The translations under genes were made by a program, and so were the position numbers. The notes beneath the pieces are model-generated. The model was not told where the DNA came from. It did not search any database and saw only the letters and a program-made list of their open reading frames with translations. A stretch of 32,000 bases of DNA from Podochytrium sp. JEL0797 (Eukaryota; Chytridiomycota; Chytridiomycetes; Chytridiales; Chytriomycetaceae): contig JADGJG010000198.1 in NCBI GenBank assembly GCA_027596195.1, positions 1 through 32,000 on the forward strand, read 5' to 3'. Within the stretch, counting starts at the first letter, position 1. The number at the start of each line of letters is the position of its first letter. Below, in pieces: positions 1 to 9,314 of the stretch.

Positions 1-291
1 AAAACCCTCCGCGTCGACGGCGGCCTCACCGCCTCTGAAATCTGCATGCAACTCCAAGCCGATATCCTCAACATCCCCGTCATCCGCCCTTCCATGGCCG
101 AAACGACGGCCTTTGGAGCCGCGATTGCGGCTGGATTGGCGGTTGGGTCGTGGACGAAGGACGATGTCTTTGGAGAGAAGGCCATGAACTGTGATGTGAA
201 GGTTTATAACAGTACTATTGGGGAGGAAGAGCGGATGCAGAGGTTTGGGGAGTGGAAGAAGGCTGTCAAGAAGAGTTTTGGATCGGTTTGA
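1..291 (+). CDS. GUT1: Glycerol kinase, 3' fragment (copy 1, cut by window edge)
   Basis: This is the C-terminal end of a glycerol kinase (ATP + glycerol to glycerol 3-phosphate, FGGY family). It reads in frame from base 1 and stops with TGA at 289-291. It matches residues 412-507 of the complete copy at 747-2564, starting at [13 protein letters not shown], the conserved C-terminal ATP-site segment, followed by [20 protein letters not shown] and ending KKSFGSV. The first base corresponds to base 2274 of copy 2, inside its last exon, so the missing 5' part must lie just outside the window. It differs from copies 2 and 3 mainly in the last 40 residues (for example [11 protein letters not shown] where copy 2 has [11 protein letters not shown]). 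It is the first of three tandem copies. I see no disruption in the visible part. Confidence 0.93.
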   Translation, partial: KTLRVDGGLTASEICMQLQADILNIPVIRPSMAETTAFGAAIAAGLAVGSWTKDDVFGEKAMNCDVKVYNSTIGEEERMQRFGEWKKAVKKSFGSV

Positions 292-530
292 GACCTTTTA
301 GCCACTTAGTTTTTATATATAGTTACAGGAAGAAAGATAATTGAAAGTTATGTTTGGTTTTTGTTGTGAGCCCAGTTGTAAAATTTTGAAATTTGTATGT
401 ATGTCCGCGAAATGTCAGCCATCATTTATGTCCCACATGTCCTTGTCCCATCCGCGTCCTCTCGTTGCGAGTTGCCCACCCATGCTCAACACGATACACC
501 CACGAGGCTGTTAGTAAACTTCGATAGAGA

Positions 531-707
531 GGTTCAAAACGACTGTCGGGACGTGCAACGAGCTTGTCATTCCCACCCGGCAGAGGTTCAAAAGATTTTT
601 TCGGCGAGGATCGGACGAACTCTGCTCTATTTAATCGTTGTATCTCACTTGTTCCCGGGTGGCGCGCGTTCCTCGATTCCATTTAAGACCGGGATATCAT
701 TCCTGCG
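531..707 (+). promoter_or_regulatory. Probable promoter of glycerol kinase copy 2
   Basis: This block is shared with the sequence upstream of copy 3. From about 601 it contains TCGGCGAGGATCGGACGAAC, then a TATTTAAT, a GTTCCCGGGTGGCGCGCGTT core, a second ATTTAAG and CCGGGATATCATTCC, about 40 bp before the start codon. Upstream there are two GGTTCAAAA elements (531-539 and 585-593). Conservation outside the coding region, against poorly conserved surroundings, points to retained promoter function. Roles of the single elements are inference. The rest of 292-530 holds nothing else I can support. Confidence 0.5.
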
Positions 708-746
708 CATCCCCTCTCAACATAAACCATATTATAACAAAAAAAA

Positions 747-2564
747 ATGCCCCTCGTTGCCGCCATTGACCAAGGAACCTCGTCCTCCCGCGTCATCCTG
801 TTTGACTCTGACTCTTCCGTCCTCGTATGCGCCCAAGAGGAAGTGCAGCAACACAACGCCCTGCCAGGGTGGAGCGACATGTCTCCCGTCGGCATCAACG
901 AATCGATCAACCGCTGCATCAAAACTGTGGCCGACTCTCCACTCGTGACCAAGATTGGACGCACGGTGCATGCGATTGGGATCACGAATCAACGCGAAAC
1001 GACTGTTTGTTGGGATAAGAATACGGGGATGGCGCTTTGCAAAGCGGTTGGTGAGTTTGGGAGCTGTTGATTGCCCGGGGGGCCCACATGGGTCATTGGA
1101 GATCTTCTGGCATTGTGGATATCTGATTGGAACTCCATTTTTAGTCTGGCTTGATACCCGCACCCGCGATCTTGTTGCCGAGCTCATTGCTCGCACACCT
1201 TCTCAGTCCAAGCACCATTTCCAGGTACACAACGACCGTCTTTGCGAAACCGCCGAAATTCTGACGAATTCCAACTTTCTGACAGCACATCTGCGGTCTC
1301 CCCATTTCCACCTACTTCAGTGCTGTCAAGCTCCGCTGGTTAATCGACAATGACCACAACGTGAAACACTCGCACGACGCGGGAACTTTGATGTTTGGAA
1401 CTGTTGATTCCTGGATCATTTACGTGAGTATTCTTTTAGCCAGTTGATTTCAACCGGTCGTGCATCTAATCAAATTTCAAATGCTTCTTAGAACCTCACC
1501 GGAGGTGTCGACGGCGGAATCCACACGACCGATGTCACGAACGCGTCCCGCACCATGCTCATGAACCTCCAGACTCTCGCTTGGGACCCTGAGATGATTG
1601 AGTTCTTTGGGTTCGAGAAAGTGAACCTCCCCACTATTCGCTCGTCGTCTGAAATCTACGGATACGTCAAGAGCGGTCCATTTGCGGGTATCCCGATTTC
1701 TGGATGTCTCGGAGACCAGCAAGCCGCTTTGCTTGGGCAACGCTGCGTCAACCCAGGTGACCTCAAGAACACGTACGGAACCGGTTGTTTCATGCTCTTC
1801 AACACGGGAACCGAGGTCGTGATTCCATCGGTCGAGTGCGGTCTACTCACAACGGTTGGGTACCAGCTTGGCTCGCAAGCCCCCGTCTACGCGCTGGAAG
1901 GGTCGATTGCTGTTGCCGGAGCTGCTGTGAGATGGTTGCGTGATAATTTGAACTTGGTGCGTGATCCGCAGGAGGTGTCGGAGTTTGCGGCACAGGAGGA
2001 TAACACGGGTGGAGTTTACTTTGTGCCGGCGTTTAGTGGACTCTTTGCGCCTTATTGGAGAGATGACGCGAGAGGGTGTCTTGTTGGGTTGACGCAGTAC
2101 ACGAACAAGTCGCACATTTGTCGCGCCACGTTGGAGTCTGTGTGTTGGCAAACCAAGGAGGTGTGTATTCCTCCCCTTTGCATTCTCTTTCTTTCTTTCC
2201 TTCACCTTTACTAAATGCGCTCTTCAATCAGATTGTCGACATGATGAACAAGGCTTCTCAAACCACCCCCCTCAAAACCCTCCGCGTCGACGGCGGTCTC
2301 ACTGCCTCCGAAGTCTGTATGCAGCTCCAAGCCGATATCCTCAACATCCCCGTCATCCGCCCTTCCATGGCTGAAACGACGGCCTTTGGAGCCGCGATCG
2401 CTGCCGGACTTGCCGTTGGGTCGTGGAGCCATGAGGATGTATTTGGGGAGAAGGCGTTGAATGGGGATGTGACGGTGTATCAGAGTGCGATTGGGGAGGA
2501 GGAGAGGGTGGAACGGTACGGGGAGTGGAAGAAGGCTGTGAAGAAGAGTTTTGGGTCGATTTGA
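747..2564 (+). CDS. GUT1: Glycerol kinase (copy 2), five exons
   Basis: Glycerol kinase phosphorylates glycerol at C3, the entry step for glycerol use and lipid backbone supply. Exons by GT-AG sites and phase: 747-1050, 1145-1224, 1286-1423, 1492-2160, 2232-2564, giving 507 residues, the normal family length. Visible family blocks are [16 protein letters not shown] at the N-terminal phosphate site, [25 protein letters not shown] (rebuilt across intron 1), [17 protein letters not shown] (exon 3), [44 protein letters not shown] and [11 protein letters not shown]. Introns are 94, 61, 68 and 71 nt; intron 2 ends TTCTGACAG. The start lies in an A-rich context (AACAAAAAAAAATG). An AATAAA-like signal follows at about 2585. 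Same strand as copies 1 and 3, with a conserved promoter block upstream. The exon boundaries are well supported because copy 3 uses exactly the same ones. Confidence 0.96.
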
Positions 2565-2901
2565 AAGTGCAGTTTTAAAAAGTGTAATAAAGTGTGATTC
2601 AATGCATTTGTCTTGGTTGTGTTTCATTTGTGGTGAAATTGCGGAAGCTTGAGAGAGTTGCGTATTTTTTCGGGAAATCCAAATGATTGTAAGAGGCGGA
2701 CAGTCTCAGTTTCATTACCATTTTAAAATTTGTTTCGAATACAATCGTTTTACTCATTACGCGTTACTAATTATCCGCTTCTTCTTTTCTCCTGTGGTGG
2801 ACAGAACGTCCTTGAGTCCTGCAAAATCCGGGATTCTTTGATCCGCCTGTCGCCCATGCGCCCCCTCGTTGATGAGGCGTTCGTAAGCATCCGGGTCGGA
2901 A

Positions 2902-3092
2902 AGTTCAAACCGCCACATGGGACGAGAACGAGCTTGTGTCACCCAAATAAGAAGTTCAAAGCGTTTTCGGCGGGGATCGGACGAACCCTGCCACATTTAA
3001 TCACTTTTTTCTCGTCGTATCTCACTTGTTCCCGGGTGGCGCGCGTTCCCCGATTCTATTTAAGGCCGGGATATCATTCCCGCGCACCCCCA
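2902..3092 (+). promoter_or_regulatory. Probable promoter of glycerol kinase copy 3
   Basis: This is the counterpart of the block before copy 2: GGGATCGGACGAAC, ACATTTAATC, TATCTCACTTGTTCCCGGGT, ATTTAAGGCCGGGATATCAT, ending about 33 bp before the start codon. It also holds two AGTTCAAA elements (2902-2909 and 2953-2960) with nearly the same spacing as in copy 2. A CT-rich insertion (about 3003-3013) separates the TTTAAT element from the TATCTCACTTG element compared with copy 2. Function is inferred from conservation only. The stretch 2565-2901 otherwise holds the 3' untranslated end of copy 2 and nothing else that I recognise. Confidence 0.5.
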
Positions 3093-3125
3093 TAACACTG
3101 TAAACCAATTTTATAACAAGAACAA

Positions 3126-4942
3126 ATGCCACTCGTTGCCGCCATTGACCAAGGCACCTCCTCCTCACGCGTCATCCTCTTTGACTCGGACTCCTCCGTC
3201 CTCGTCTCCTCGCAAGAAGAAGTCAAACAGATCCACGTGCGTCCCGGATGGTGTCAAATGTCCCCCGTGGCCATCACCGAGTCCGTTAACAACTGCATCC
3301 GCAACGTGAGCGATTCGCCGCTCGTGTCGCAAGTGGGAAGGACCGTGCATGCGATTGGGATCACGAATCAGAGAGAGACGACTGTTTGTTGGGATAAGGA
3401 GACGGGGTTGCCGCTTGTGGATGCTGTTGGTGAGTTTTTGTTTTGTTGAGGCTTGTAATTTGCACCGTTTGGCGGATTTCTGATTGGATTTTTTCTCTCT
3501 GCAGTCTGGCTCGATACCCGCACGCGTGATCTCGTTGCTGAGCTCATTGCTCGCACACCGTCCCAGTCCAAGCACCACTTCCAGGTAACTCGGCTTGCTG
3601 CACTCATTCGGGCGAAACCGCCGAAATTCTGACAGGTTCAACTTTCTGACAGCACATCTGCGGTCTCCCCATTTCCACCTACTTCAGCGCAGTCAAACTC
3701 CGCTGGTTGATTGACAATGACCATAACGTTAAGCATGCCCATGACAAAGGAACGTTGATGTTTGGAACGATTGATTCGTGGCTCATTTACGTGAGGCATT
3801 TCCCTTTTTGACGTTTCGTGTTGGAGAGTTTCGCAGTCACTCTAATCGCATTTCGAATTCCCCTTTCAGAACCTCACGGGAGGTGTCGACGGCGGAATCC
3901 ACATGACCGACGTCACGAACGCGTCGCGCACCATGCTCATGAACCTCCAAACCCTGGCTTGGGACCCCGAGATGATTGAGTTCTTTGGGTTCGAGAAGGT
4001 TAACCTTCCGACCATCCGCTCGTCGTCTGAAATCTATGGATACGTCAAGAGCGGGCCGTTCGCAGGTGTCCCGATTTCCGGATGCCTCGGAGACCAGCAA
4101 GCCGCGTTGCTTGGGCAACGGTGTGTGAACCCGGGCGACCTTAAGAACACGTACGGAACGGGTTGTTTCATGCTCTTCAACACTGGGACGGATGTGGTGA
4201 TTCCAGATGCGGAATGTGGGCTGTTAACGACGGTTGGGTACCAACTTGGTTCGCAAGCCCCCGTTTACGCGTTGGAAGGGTCGATTGCTGTTGCTGGTGC
4301 GGCTGTGAGATGGTTGCGTGATAATTTGAAACTCGTTCGTGACCCGCAGGAGGTGTCCGAGTTTGCGGCGCAGGAGGATAACACGGGTGGAGTTTACTTT
4401 GTGCCGGCGTTTAGTGGACTCTTTGCGCCTTATTGGAGAGATGACGCGAGAGGTTGTCTCGTTGGGTTGACGCAGTACACGAACAAGTCGCACATTTGTC
4501 GCGCGACGTTGGAGTCTGTGTGCTGGCAGACTAAGGAGGTGTGTTTTCCTCCCATTTGTTTTCTCTTCCTTTCCTTCCTTCACCTTTACCAAACGCGCTC
4601 TTTAATCAGATTGTCGACATGATGAACAAGGCTTCTCACACGACACCCCTCAAAACCCTCCGCGTCGACGGAGGCCTCACTGCCTCCGAAGTATGCATGC
4701 AACTCCAAGCCGATATCCTCAACATCCCCGTGATCCGTCCCACGATGGCCGAATCAACCGCTTTCGGAGCCGCGATTGCCGCCGGCTTGGCTGTGGGGTC
4801 ATGGACCAAGGATGATGTGTTTGGGGAGAAGGCGTTGAATGGGGATGTGACGGTGTATGAGAGCACGATTGGGGAGGAGGAGAGGGTGGAACGGTTTGGG
4901 GAGTGGAGGAAGGCCGTGAAGAAGAGTTTTGGGACGATTTGA
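3126..4942 (+). CDS. GUT1: Glycerol kinase (copy 3), five exons
   Basis: Third tandem glycerol kinase. Exons 3126-3429, 3505-3584, 3653-3790, 3870-4538 and 4610-4942 have lengths identical to those of copy 2 (304, 80, 138, 669, 333 nt), giving 507 residues. All family blocks seen in copy 2 are present, including [52 protein letters not shown] and [17 protein letters not shown]. Most changes from copy 2 are in the first exon ([17 protein letters not shown] against [17 protein letters not shown]) and near the C-terminus, while exon 4 is almost unchanged. Introns 1 to 3 differ in length and sequence; intron 4 is similar in both copies. Both complete copies look functional. Whether they differ in expression cannot be seen here. 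Confidence 0.96.
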
Positions 4943-5016
4943 AAGTGTATGTAGTACGTGAGAGATGTGTTTAAAAGTGTAGTAAAGTGTGATTCAATGT
5001 TTTGGGACGATTTGAA
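4927..5016 (+). repeat. 17-bp direct repeat of the glycerol kinase 3' end
   Basis: TTTTGGGACGATTTGAA occurs at 4927-4943, where it encodes the last codons and stop of copy 3, and again at 5000-5016 in the 3' flank. The second copy sits directly after the AGTGTGATTCAATG segment that also follows copy 2. It looks like a small local duplication or a conversion scar. Confidence 0.75.
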
Positions 5017-5176
5017 GAGAGGTTCCCGGATGGAACCGGGTTTGTTTGTAATTATACGTTTTAAAAAGAATACGAATTTAGTGCGAATTTAGTGATATTT
5101 TTTGGTTGCTTTCCCTCTGTGGGTGGATTCGCCACCCAAATTGATTGCCATTCGCGACCAGACTTTTCAATCAAAA

Positions 5177-5815
5177 ATGAGCACCGAGCCTCACTTGGAC
5201 GACTTCTTCAACCCGTGGCGGCCGCCGCCCATCCACTCGATCCCTCACGACCTGTTCTTTACGACGGCCACTTTATCTTCCGGAAGCCTCGAGACGCAGA
5301 TCCTTGCGCATGTGGACGCCACCACGCCCTTCCTCATCTCCACTTCGACTCCCGACGCAAAGTGCTTTGCGATCGCCACACCAGACGGACAGTGCATCTA
5401 CAAGTACGAGCTGTCCAAAGGCAACTCCGAGTTCCGAATCACTGGCGCGCAGGGCAAAGCGACGCCCGTGTCGCCGTCGCCCTTCTTTCCGGGCGTTGTC
5501 AAACTCGCAAAGGAGGCATCTTTCAGAAACCCGTACAAGCAGACTCACTTCAAATACGCGTGGATTCAGAAGACCAGCACGCTGTTTGTGCTGGAGAAGC
5601 AGGAGGCAAGCAAGTTCAGCGGGAAGCCAGGCGTGAGAATTGCAGAGCTGAGAGTGCTGCTGGTGGATGACGAGAGTAGCAGAGGGGGATCAAGCAGTGA
5701 AAAGAAGGAGCGGCAGATGGAAGCCAAGTTGTCGTCGGTTGGGGAGTATGTCGAATGGCAGTCGTTGAAGGAGCTCGCGTTTTTCGTTGGCACTTGCGTG
5801 GCTGCTCGTTCTTAG
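5177..5815 (+). CDS. Unknown-function protein, paralog A of a tandem trio
   Basis: I do not recognise this family. The start is set at 5177 (AAAAATGAGC) because the same TTCAATCAAAA leader precedes the inferred start of both paralogs; an in-frame ATG at 5102 would add 25 residues. The protein has 212 residues. Blocks shared with the genes at 7276 and 8237 are SGSLETQILAHVDATTPFLI, ITGAQGKATPVSPSPFFPGV, ASFRNPYKQTHFKYAWIQ, LFVLEKQEASKFSGKPGVRI and a C-terminal LAFFVGTCVAA. The alternating beta pattern with a hydrophobic C-terminal helix resembles tubby/LURP-one-like barrels, but that is only a pattern impression. It is more divergent than the other two and ends sooner, at VAARS. An AATAAA follows at 5826. 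The - strand LRR gene converges on it 70 bp downstream. Confidence 0.75.
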   Translation: MSTEPHLDDFFNPWRPPPIHSIPHDLFFTTATLSSGSLETQILAHVDATTPFLISTSTPDAKCFAIATPDGQCIYKYELSKGNSEFRITGAQGKATPVSPSPFFPGVVKLAKEASFRNPYKQTHFKYAWIQKTSTLFVLEKQEASKFSGKPGVRIAELRVLLVDDESSRGGSSSEKKERQMEAKLSSVGEYVEWQSLKELAFFVGTCVAARS

Positions 5816-5885
5816 ACAGTTAAAGAATAAATATAAAGCGGTGTGTATCAATGTACAATATTTTTACAAGAACGGCGCATCAAAC

Positions 5886-6851
5886 TCAATTCCGAGCAAC
5901 TTCCCCTTGCAGAATGCCTCTCAAAAACACATCATAATCCCGCCAAGCTCGAACGCCTCCCATTTCCGCATCCAACAGGTTCGGAAACAGCTCCAACTGC
6001 TGTACTCTTTCCAATCCATCGGGAATTCTCCCCGTCAGCCGATTTTCTCCGACCCTCAATTCCCTCAAACCGCGCAGACTTGTCATCGCTTGCGGAATGC
6101 TCCCAGAGAATCGATTTCCCTGCAACCACAGCACCTTCAATTGCGTCAGCTGCGAAATTCTCTCAGAAATCGCGCCAGACATGCGGTTGTTGTCGAGTCT
6201 CAATTCCTTCAACCTTTCCAGCCCAAACAAGGAATCCGGAATGCATCCTTCCAACCGATTCCCAGACAGACAAAGAGACTCCAGTCCCACAAGCTTTCCA
6301 ATGCTTTCAGGTAGCTCACCCCCGAGATTCGTCCACGTGAGAGAAAGTTGCGTAACGTGAAGCAACGAATCCATCGCAAGACCGAAGCGGATTTGCGTTT
6401 CGGTCCCGCCAATGAAATCCACTTCCGTGATTGTCTTGTGCCTCTTCAACGCGATATATGCCTCGCGATACACGCGATAGACACCATCATTAACAAATAG
6501 GAGGATGCCAAAGTTGTCGCTTGTGCATGACAGGATGGGCGAGTCTCTCAGACGAGGAGGCATCTGGCGGTTGATGTGGAGGCGGGCAAAGCTCGTGGAA
6601 CTAAGGGCGGCGTTGAAGCGTTTCGCGAGGCGCCTGAATTGCTGCGTTTCGGCCACGAGGGGGAGGTGCGAGAAGATGTCTTGAATGAGTTCCGTGGGTG
6701 TGGCGGTTTGGAAGATGCTTGCATGTGGAGGGGGAAGTGGTGGCAGAGGGGGCATTGGGGAGGAATCGTTTTGGTTGCTTGGCTGGGCGTGGGTCTCATT
6801 GGGGCTTCGACAGGCCGGGGCAATTCGCATTGCTTTGCTTGATTTCGACAT
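5886..6851 (-). CDS. F-box-like, plant-type LRR protein
   Basis: A single-exon protein of 321 residues. Residues 1-45 are Pro/Ser-rich and probably disordered. Residues about 50-92 (PTELIQDIFSHLPLVAETQQ, then FRRLAKRFNAAL) read like an F-box, which in known proteins binds Skp1 in SCF ubiquitin ligases. From about 165 there are five to six leucine-rich repeats of the plant type: LTWTNLGGELPESIGKL, LSGNRLEGCIPDSLFGL, LDNNRMSGAISERISQL, LQGNRFSGSIPQAMTSL, VGENRLTGRIPDGLERV. It ends with RDYDVFLRGILQGEVARN. I see no signal peptide or membrane segment, so an intracellular adaptor is more likely than a receptor. It is related to, but clearly distinct from, the F-box/LRR family at 9315, 15114, 16611, 21590 and 23089. 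It lies inside the unknown trio on the opposite strand and is intact. Confidence 0.85.
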   Translation of the reverse strand: MSKSSKAMRIAPACRSPNETHAQPSNQNDSSPMPPLPPLPPPHASIFQTATPTELIQDIFSHLPLVAETQQFRRLAKRFNAALSSTSFARLHINRQMPPRLRDSPILSCTSDNFGILLFVNDGVYRVYREAYIALKRHKTITEVDFIGGTETQIRFGLAMDSLLHVTQLSLTWTNLGGELPESIGKLVGLESLCLSGNRLEGCIPDSLFGLERLKELRLDNNRMSGAISERISQLTQLKVLWLQGNRFSGSIPQAMTSLRGLRELRVGENRLTGRIPDGLERVQQLELFPNLLDAEMGGVRAWRDYDVFLRGILQGEVARN

Positions 6852-7275
6852 GGGGACTGGAGATCACGACGTAGCGAGGGGTGAGTGATCAGTATCAGTT
6901 GAGTGGTGGAGGTGATCGCCGTTTTGAAGCGTGATCAAATTGAGTGGGGGGCACTGGCGCGTGAGGAAGGGAAGAGATTTTGGTCCGCCCATCGCCAATT
7001 GCACCTCTCAACAAAAAAGGGGAAGGGAAGGAATATTCAATATGATGGAATCAATTCTGAAGAGCTGTGAAGCTTGAGTTTTGGAGCGAGGAAATGGTGC
7101 ACAAAAAATTGCACTTATTTAGAAATGGAAAGAGGGGGGGAAATGAAGCAATCAAGGAAGACAGAAGGAACCATTTCATTCAAAGCAAATAATTCGGCTG
7201 TAAGAAAGGATGCCACCGGGATTCCTCACCTCCGATTTCCAAAGGACTACTCAAAAATTCAATCAAAATTCACCC
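6852..7275. other. Gap with no recognised gene
   Basis: This stretch separates the divergent starts of the LRR gene (-) and paralog B (+), so it should hold both promoters. It is purine-rich in places (around 7015-7035 and 7125-7150). I can name no promoter element. The last bases before 7276 (CAAAAATTCAATCAAAATTC) recur before paralog C and in shorter form before paralog A, so this leader is conserved. Confidence 0.5.
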
Positions 7276-8025
7276 ATGCTCGCCGACGATCCACAGCCGC
7301 CCTCCTTCCCACTTCCACAAGTCCTCTACATTGGAGCTCCGATGGAGACAAGCGGCACTCTCACAACCCACATCTTCTCCCACCCGAACGCCACGACGCC
7401 ATACCTCATGAGCACGGCGACCGCAGAGACCAACTCATTCACCATCGAAACAGCCGACTCTGAGCCACTGTACCAATTCGACCACCAGTTCTTTCCAGCC
7501 ACTGCCTCGATCCTCGTTCACGGGGAGTATCCGGTCGACGTCTCGAGGTTCAAAATCACCGGCGGCCAAGGGCCCACACGGACCCCCGTTTCCCCATCCC
7601 CTGCGATTCCAGGTGTCGTCAAGATGGCGGATCGTCGCGTTTCTTTCAGGAACCCATTCCAAGCGGCCAATCTGAAATTCACGTGGACCCAAGCAAGTGA
7701 AACACTGTTTCGTCTCGAGAAGCATGAGTCGAGCACGTTTGGCAAGAAGCCCGTCTTCCAAGTCGCTGAGCTTGAAATTTCCGCCGACGTGGGCGAGTCG
7801 GCCGCCTCGGAGAAGGAAAAGTTGAGAGTTCAAATCCATGCCGAGTTGCGTTCGTTGGGTGGTGTTCCAGGATGGAATTCGTATGAGGAATGTGCGTTTA
7901 TTGTGGGGACATGTGTTGCTGCCGGACTCTGCAAGTTTGAAGTGAGCACGCCACAATCTCGTACGGGGGAATCGCAAGGCACTTTGATGGTCGTGGTTGC
8001 ACTGGCTTCTTGTTCCATCATGTGA
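7276..8025 (+). CDS. Unknown-function protein, paralog B of a tandem trio
   Basis: Same unrecognised family as 5177 and 8237 and very close to the latter. The start at 7276 (MLADDPQPPSFPLPQ) aligns with MLGDDSQPP of paralog C; an in-frame ATG at 7210 is possible. It has 249 residues. Core blocks: TSGTLTTHIFSHPNATTPYL, FKITGGQGPTRTPVSPSP, VSFRNPFQAANLKFTWTQAS, FRLEKHESSTFGKKPVFQ, NSYEECAFIVGTCVAAGL. After CKFE it differs from paralog C and ends in a hydrophobic run (TLMVVVALASCSIM), which could be a membrane tail or, alternatively, read-through of an intron, since GAA|GTGAGC is a possible donor at 7942. An AATAAA-like signal lies at about 8070. No charged catalytic motif is evident. Confidence 0.8.
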   Translation: MLADDPQPPSFPLPQVLYIGAPMETSGTLTTHIFSHPNATTPYLMSTATAETNSFTIETADSEPLYQFDHQFFPATASILVHGEYPVDVSRFKITGGQGPTRTPVSPSPAIPGVVKMADRRVSFRNPFQAANLKFTWTQASETLFRLEKHESSTFGKKPVFQVAELEISADVGESAASEKEKLRVQIHAELRSLGGVPGWNSYEECAFIVGTCVAAGLCKFEVSTPQSRTGESQGTLMVVVALASCSIM

Positions 8026-8236
8026 ATGTTATGTCCTCATGTGTAATGTCCTTCTTCCTCAAGTTATGGAATAAAAAACGAGAATATTTTTTGACAACTC
8101 CGAGTTTCGACCCTCCACCAGCGACCATCAAATGGCAAGCCCCGAAATGCCTAATGCTTGCATAATGCACATGCGAATTTCAACATCATTCAAAGTGTGG
8201 CAACGAACCACTCAAAAATTCAATCAAAATCCATCC

Positions 8237-8926
8237 ATGCTCGGCGACGATTCGCAACCACCATCCTTCCCACTTCCGCAAGTCCTATATTTTGGAGCTC
8301 CGAAAGCGACAAGCGGCACTCTCACAACCCACATCTTCTCCCACCCGAACGCAACGACGCCATACCTCACGAGCACGGCGACCGCAGAGACCAACTCATT
8401 CACCATCGAAACATCCGACTCCGAGCCACTGTACCGCTTCGACCACCAGACCTTTAAAGTTGCTGCTTCGATACTCATACAAGGGGAGTATGCGTCCGAC
8501 CTCTCGAGGTTCAAAATTACGGGTTGTAAAGGGCCTGTGCGGACCCCCGTTTCCCCGTCCCCTACTATTGCGGGTGTCATCTTGATGAAAGAGCATCACA
8601 TTTCATTCCGGAACCCATTCCAAGCGGCCAATTTGAAATACACGTGGACCCAAGCAAGTGAAACGGTGTTTCGCCTCGAGAAGCACGAGTCGAGCACGTT
8701 TGGCAAGAAACCAGTCTTTCAAGTCGCTAAGTTGGAGATTTCCAAAGGTGCGCGGGGTGATGGGGGCGTTTCGGCGACGGAAAAGAGGGGAGTTCATATC
8801 CATGCCGAGTTAAGTTCGTTGGGTGGTACTCCAGCATGGAATTCGTATGAGGAATGCGCATTCATTGTGGGGACATGTGTTGCTGCCGGATTGTGCAAGT
8901 TTGAAGTGAGTTTGAAGTTTTTGTGA
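8237..8926 (+). CDS. Unknown-function protein, paralog C of a tandem trio
   Basis: Closest to paralog B over the whole core (SGTLTTHIFSHPNATTPYL, PVSPSP, SFRNPFQAANLKYTWTQAS, FRLEKHESSTFGKKPVFQVA, SYEECAFIVGTCVAAGLCKFE). The start at 8237 is chosen because the leader just upstream is conserved in the trio; an ATG at 8132 is in frame. Unspliced, the protein has 229 residues and ends VSLKFL. A good donor (GAA|GTGAGT) at 8906 and an acceptor (GCTGCAG) at 8973-8979 would instead give a 74-nt intron and the ending EFAPAVC with stop at 8998-9000. The two options cannot be separated by eye. The gene looks intact otherwise. An AATAAA lies at about 9012. Confidence 0.8.
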   Translation: MLGDDSQPPSFPLPQVLYFGAPKATSGTLTTHIFSHPNATTPYLTSTATAETNSFTIETSDSEPLYRFDHQTFKVAASILIQGEYASDLSRFKITGCKGPVRTPVSPSPTIAGVILMKEHHISFRNPFQAANLKYTWTQASETVFRLEKHESSTFGKKPVFQVAKLEISKGARGDGGVSATEKRGVHIHAELSSLGGTPAWNSYEECAFIVGTCVAAGLCKFEVSLKFL

Positions 8927-9314
8927 GGGAAGGGTTGAAGGGGGGGTGGAACTTACTGCGAAGTCGAAGATGGCTGCAGTTCGCACCAGCTGTTTGTTAA
9001 GCCATGGGAAAGAATAAATCATCAAGTTACCTAAATAAATAAAATTTGGGAATTAATCACTTAAGGAATAACTGTGAGAGCCTCGAGGCTCATATAGCAG
9101 CCTACGCGCAGCTCCCCACCCACCACTCCGCCTCATGGCTGGCTCTAAATACTTTTGCGGAGTATCCGATTATGGAGGATCAAGAGTGTCCCTTTCCTTC
9201 GTCCTGTTCCTAAAGATTGTGCAAAACAACACGAAGGAGCCCGTACACCATCCGCGGAACCAAAATCATGATCGGATACGTCGGCAACGATTACCATCGA
9301 TCTACACCGATCGC
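8927..9314. other. Gap between paralog C and the LRR pseudogene
   Basis: It contains the possible last exon and polyadenylation signal of paralog C (about 8980-9017). Nothing further is recognised up to the start-like ATG of the LRR pseudogene at 9315. Short open frames here show no family features. Confidence 0.4.

Noticed and set aside
397..948. 183-codon + strand frame over the promoter and start of glycerol kinase copy 2
   Set aside because: It overlaps exon 1 in another frame, has no domain, and its counterpart before copy 3 is not conserved as protein.
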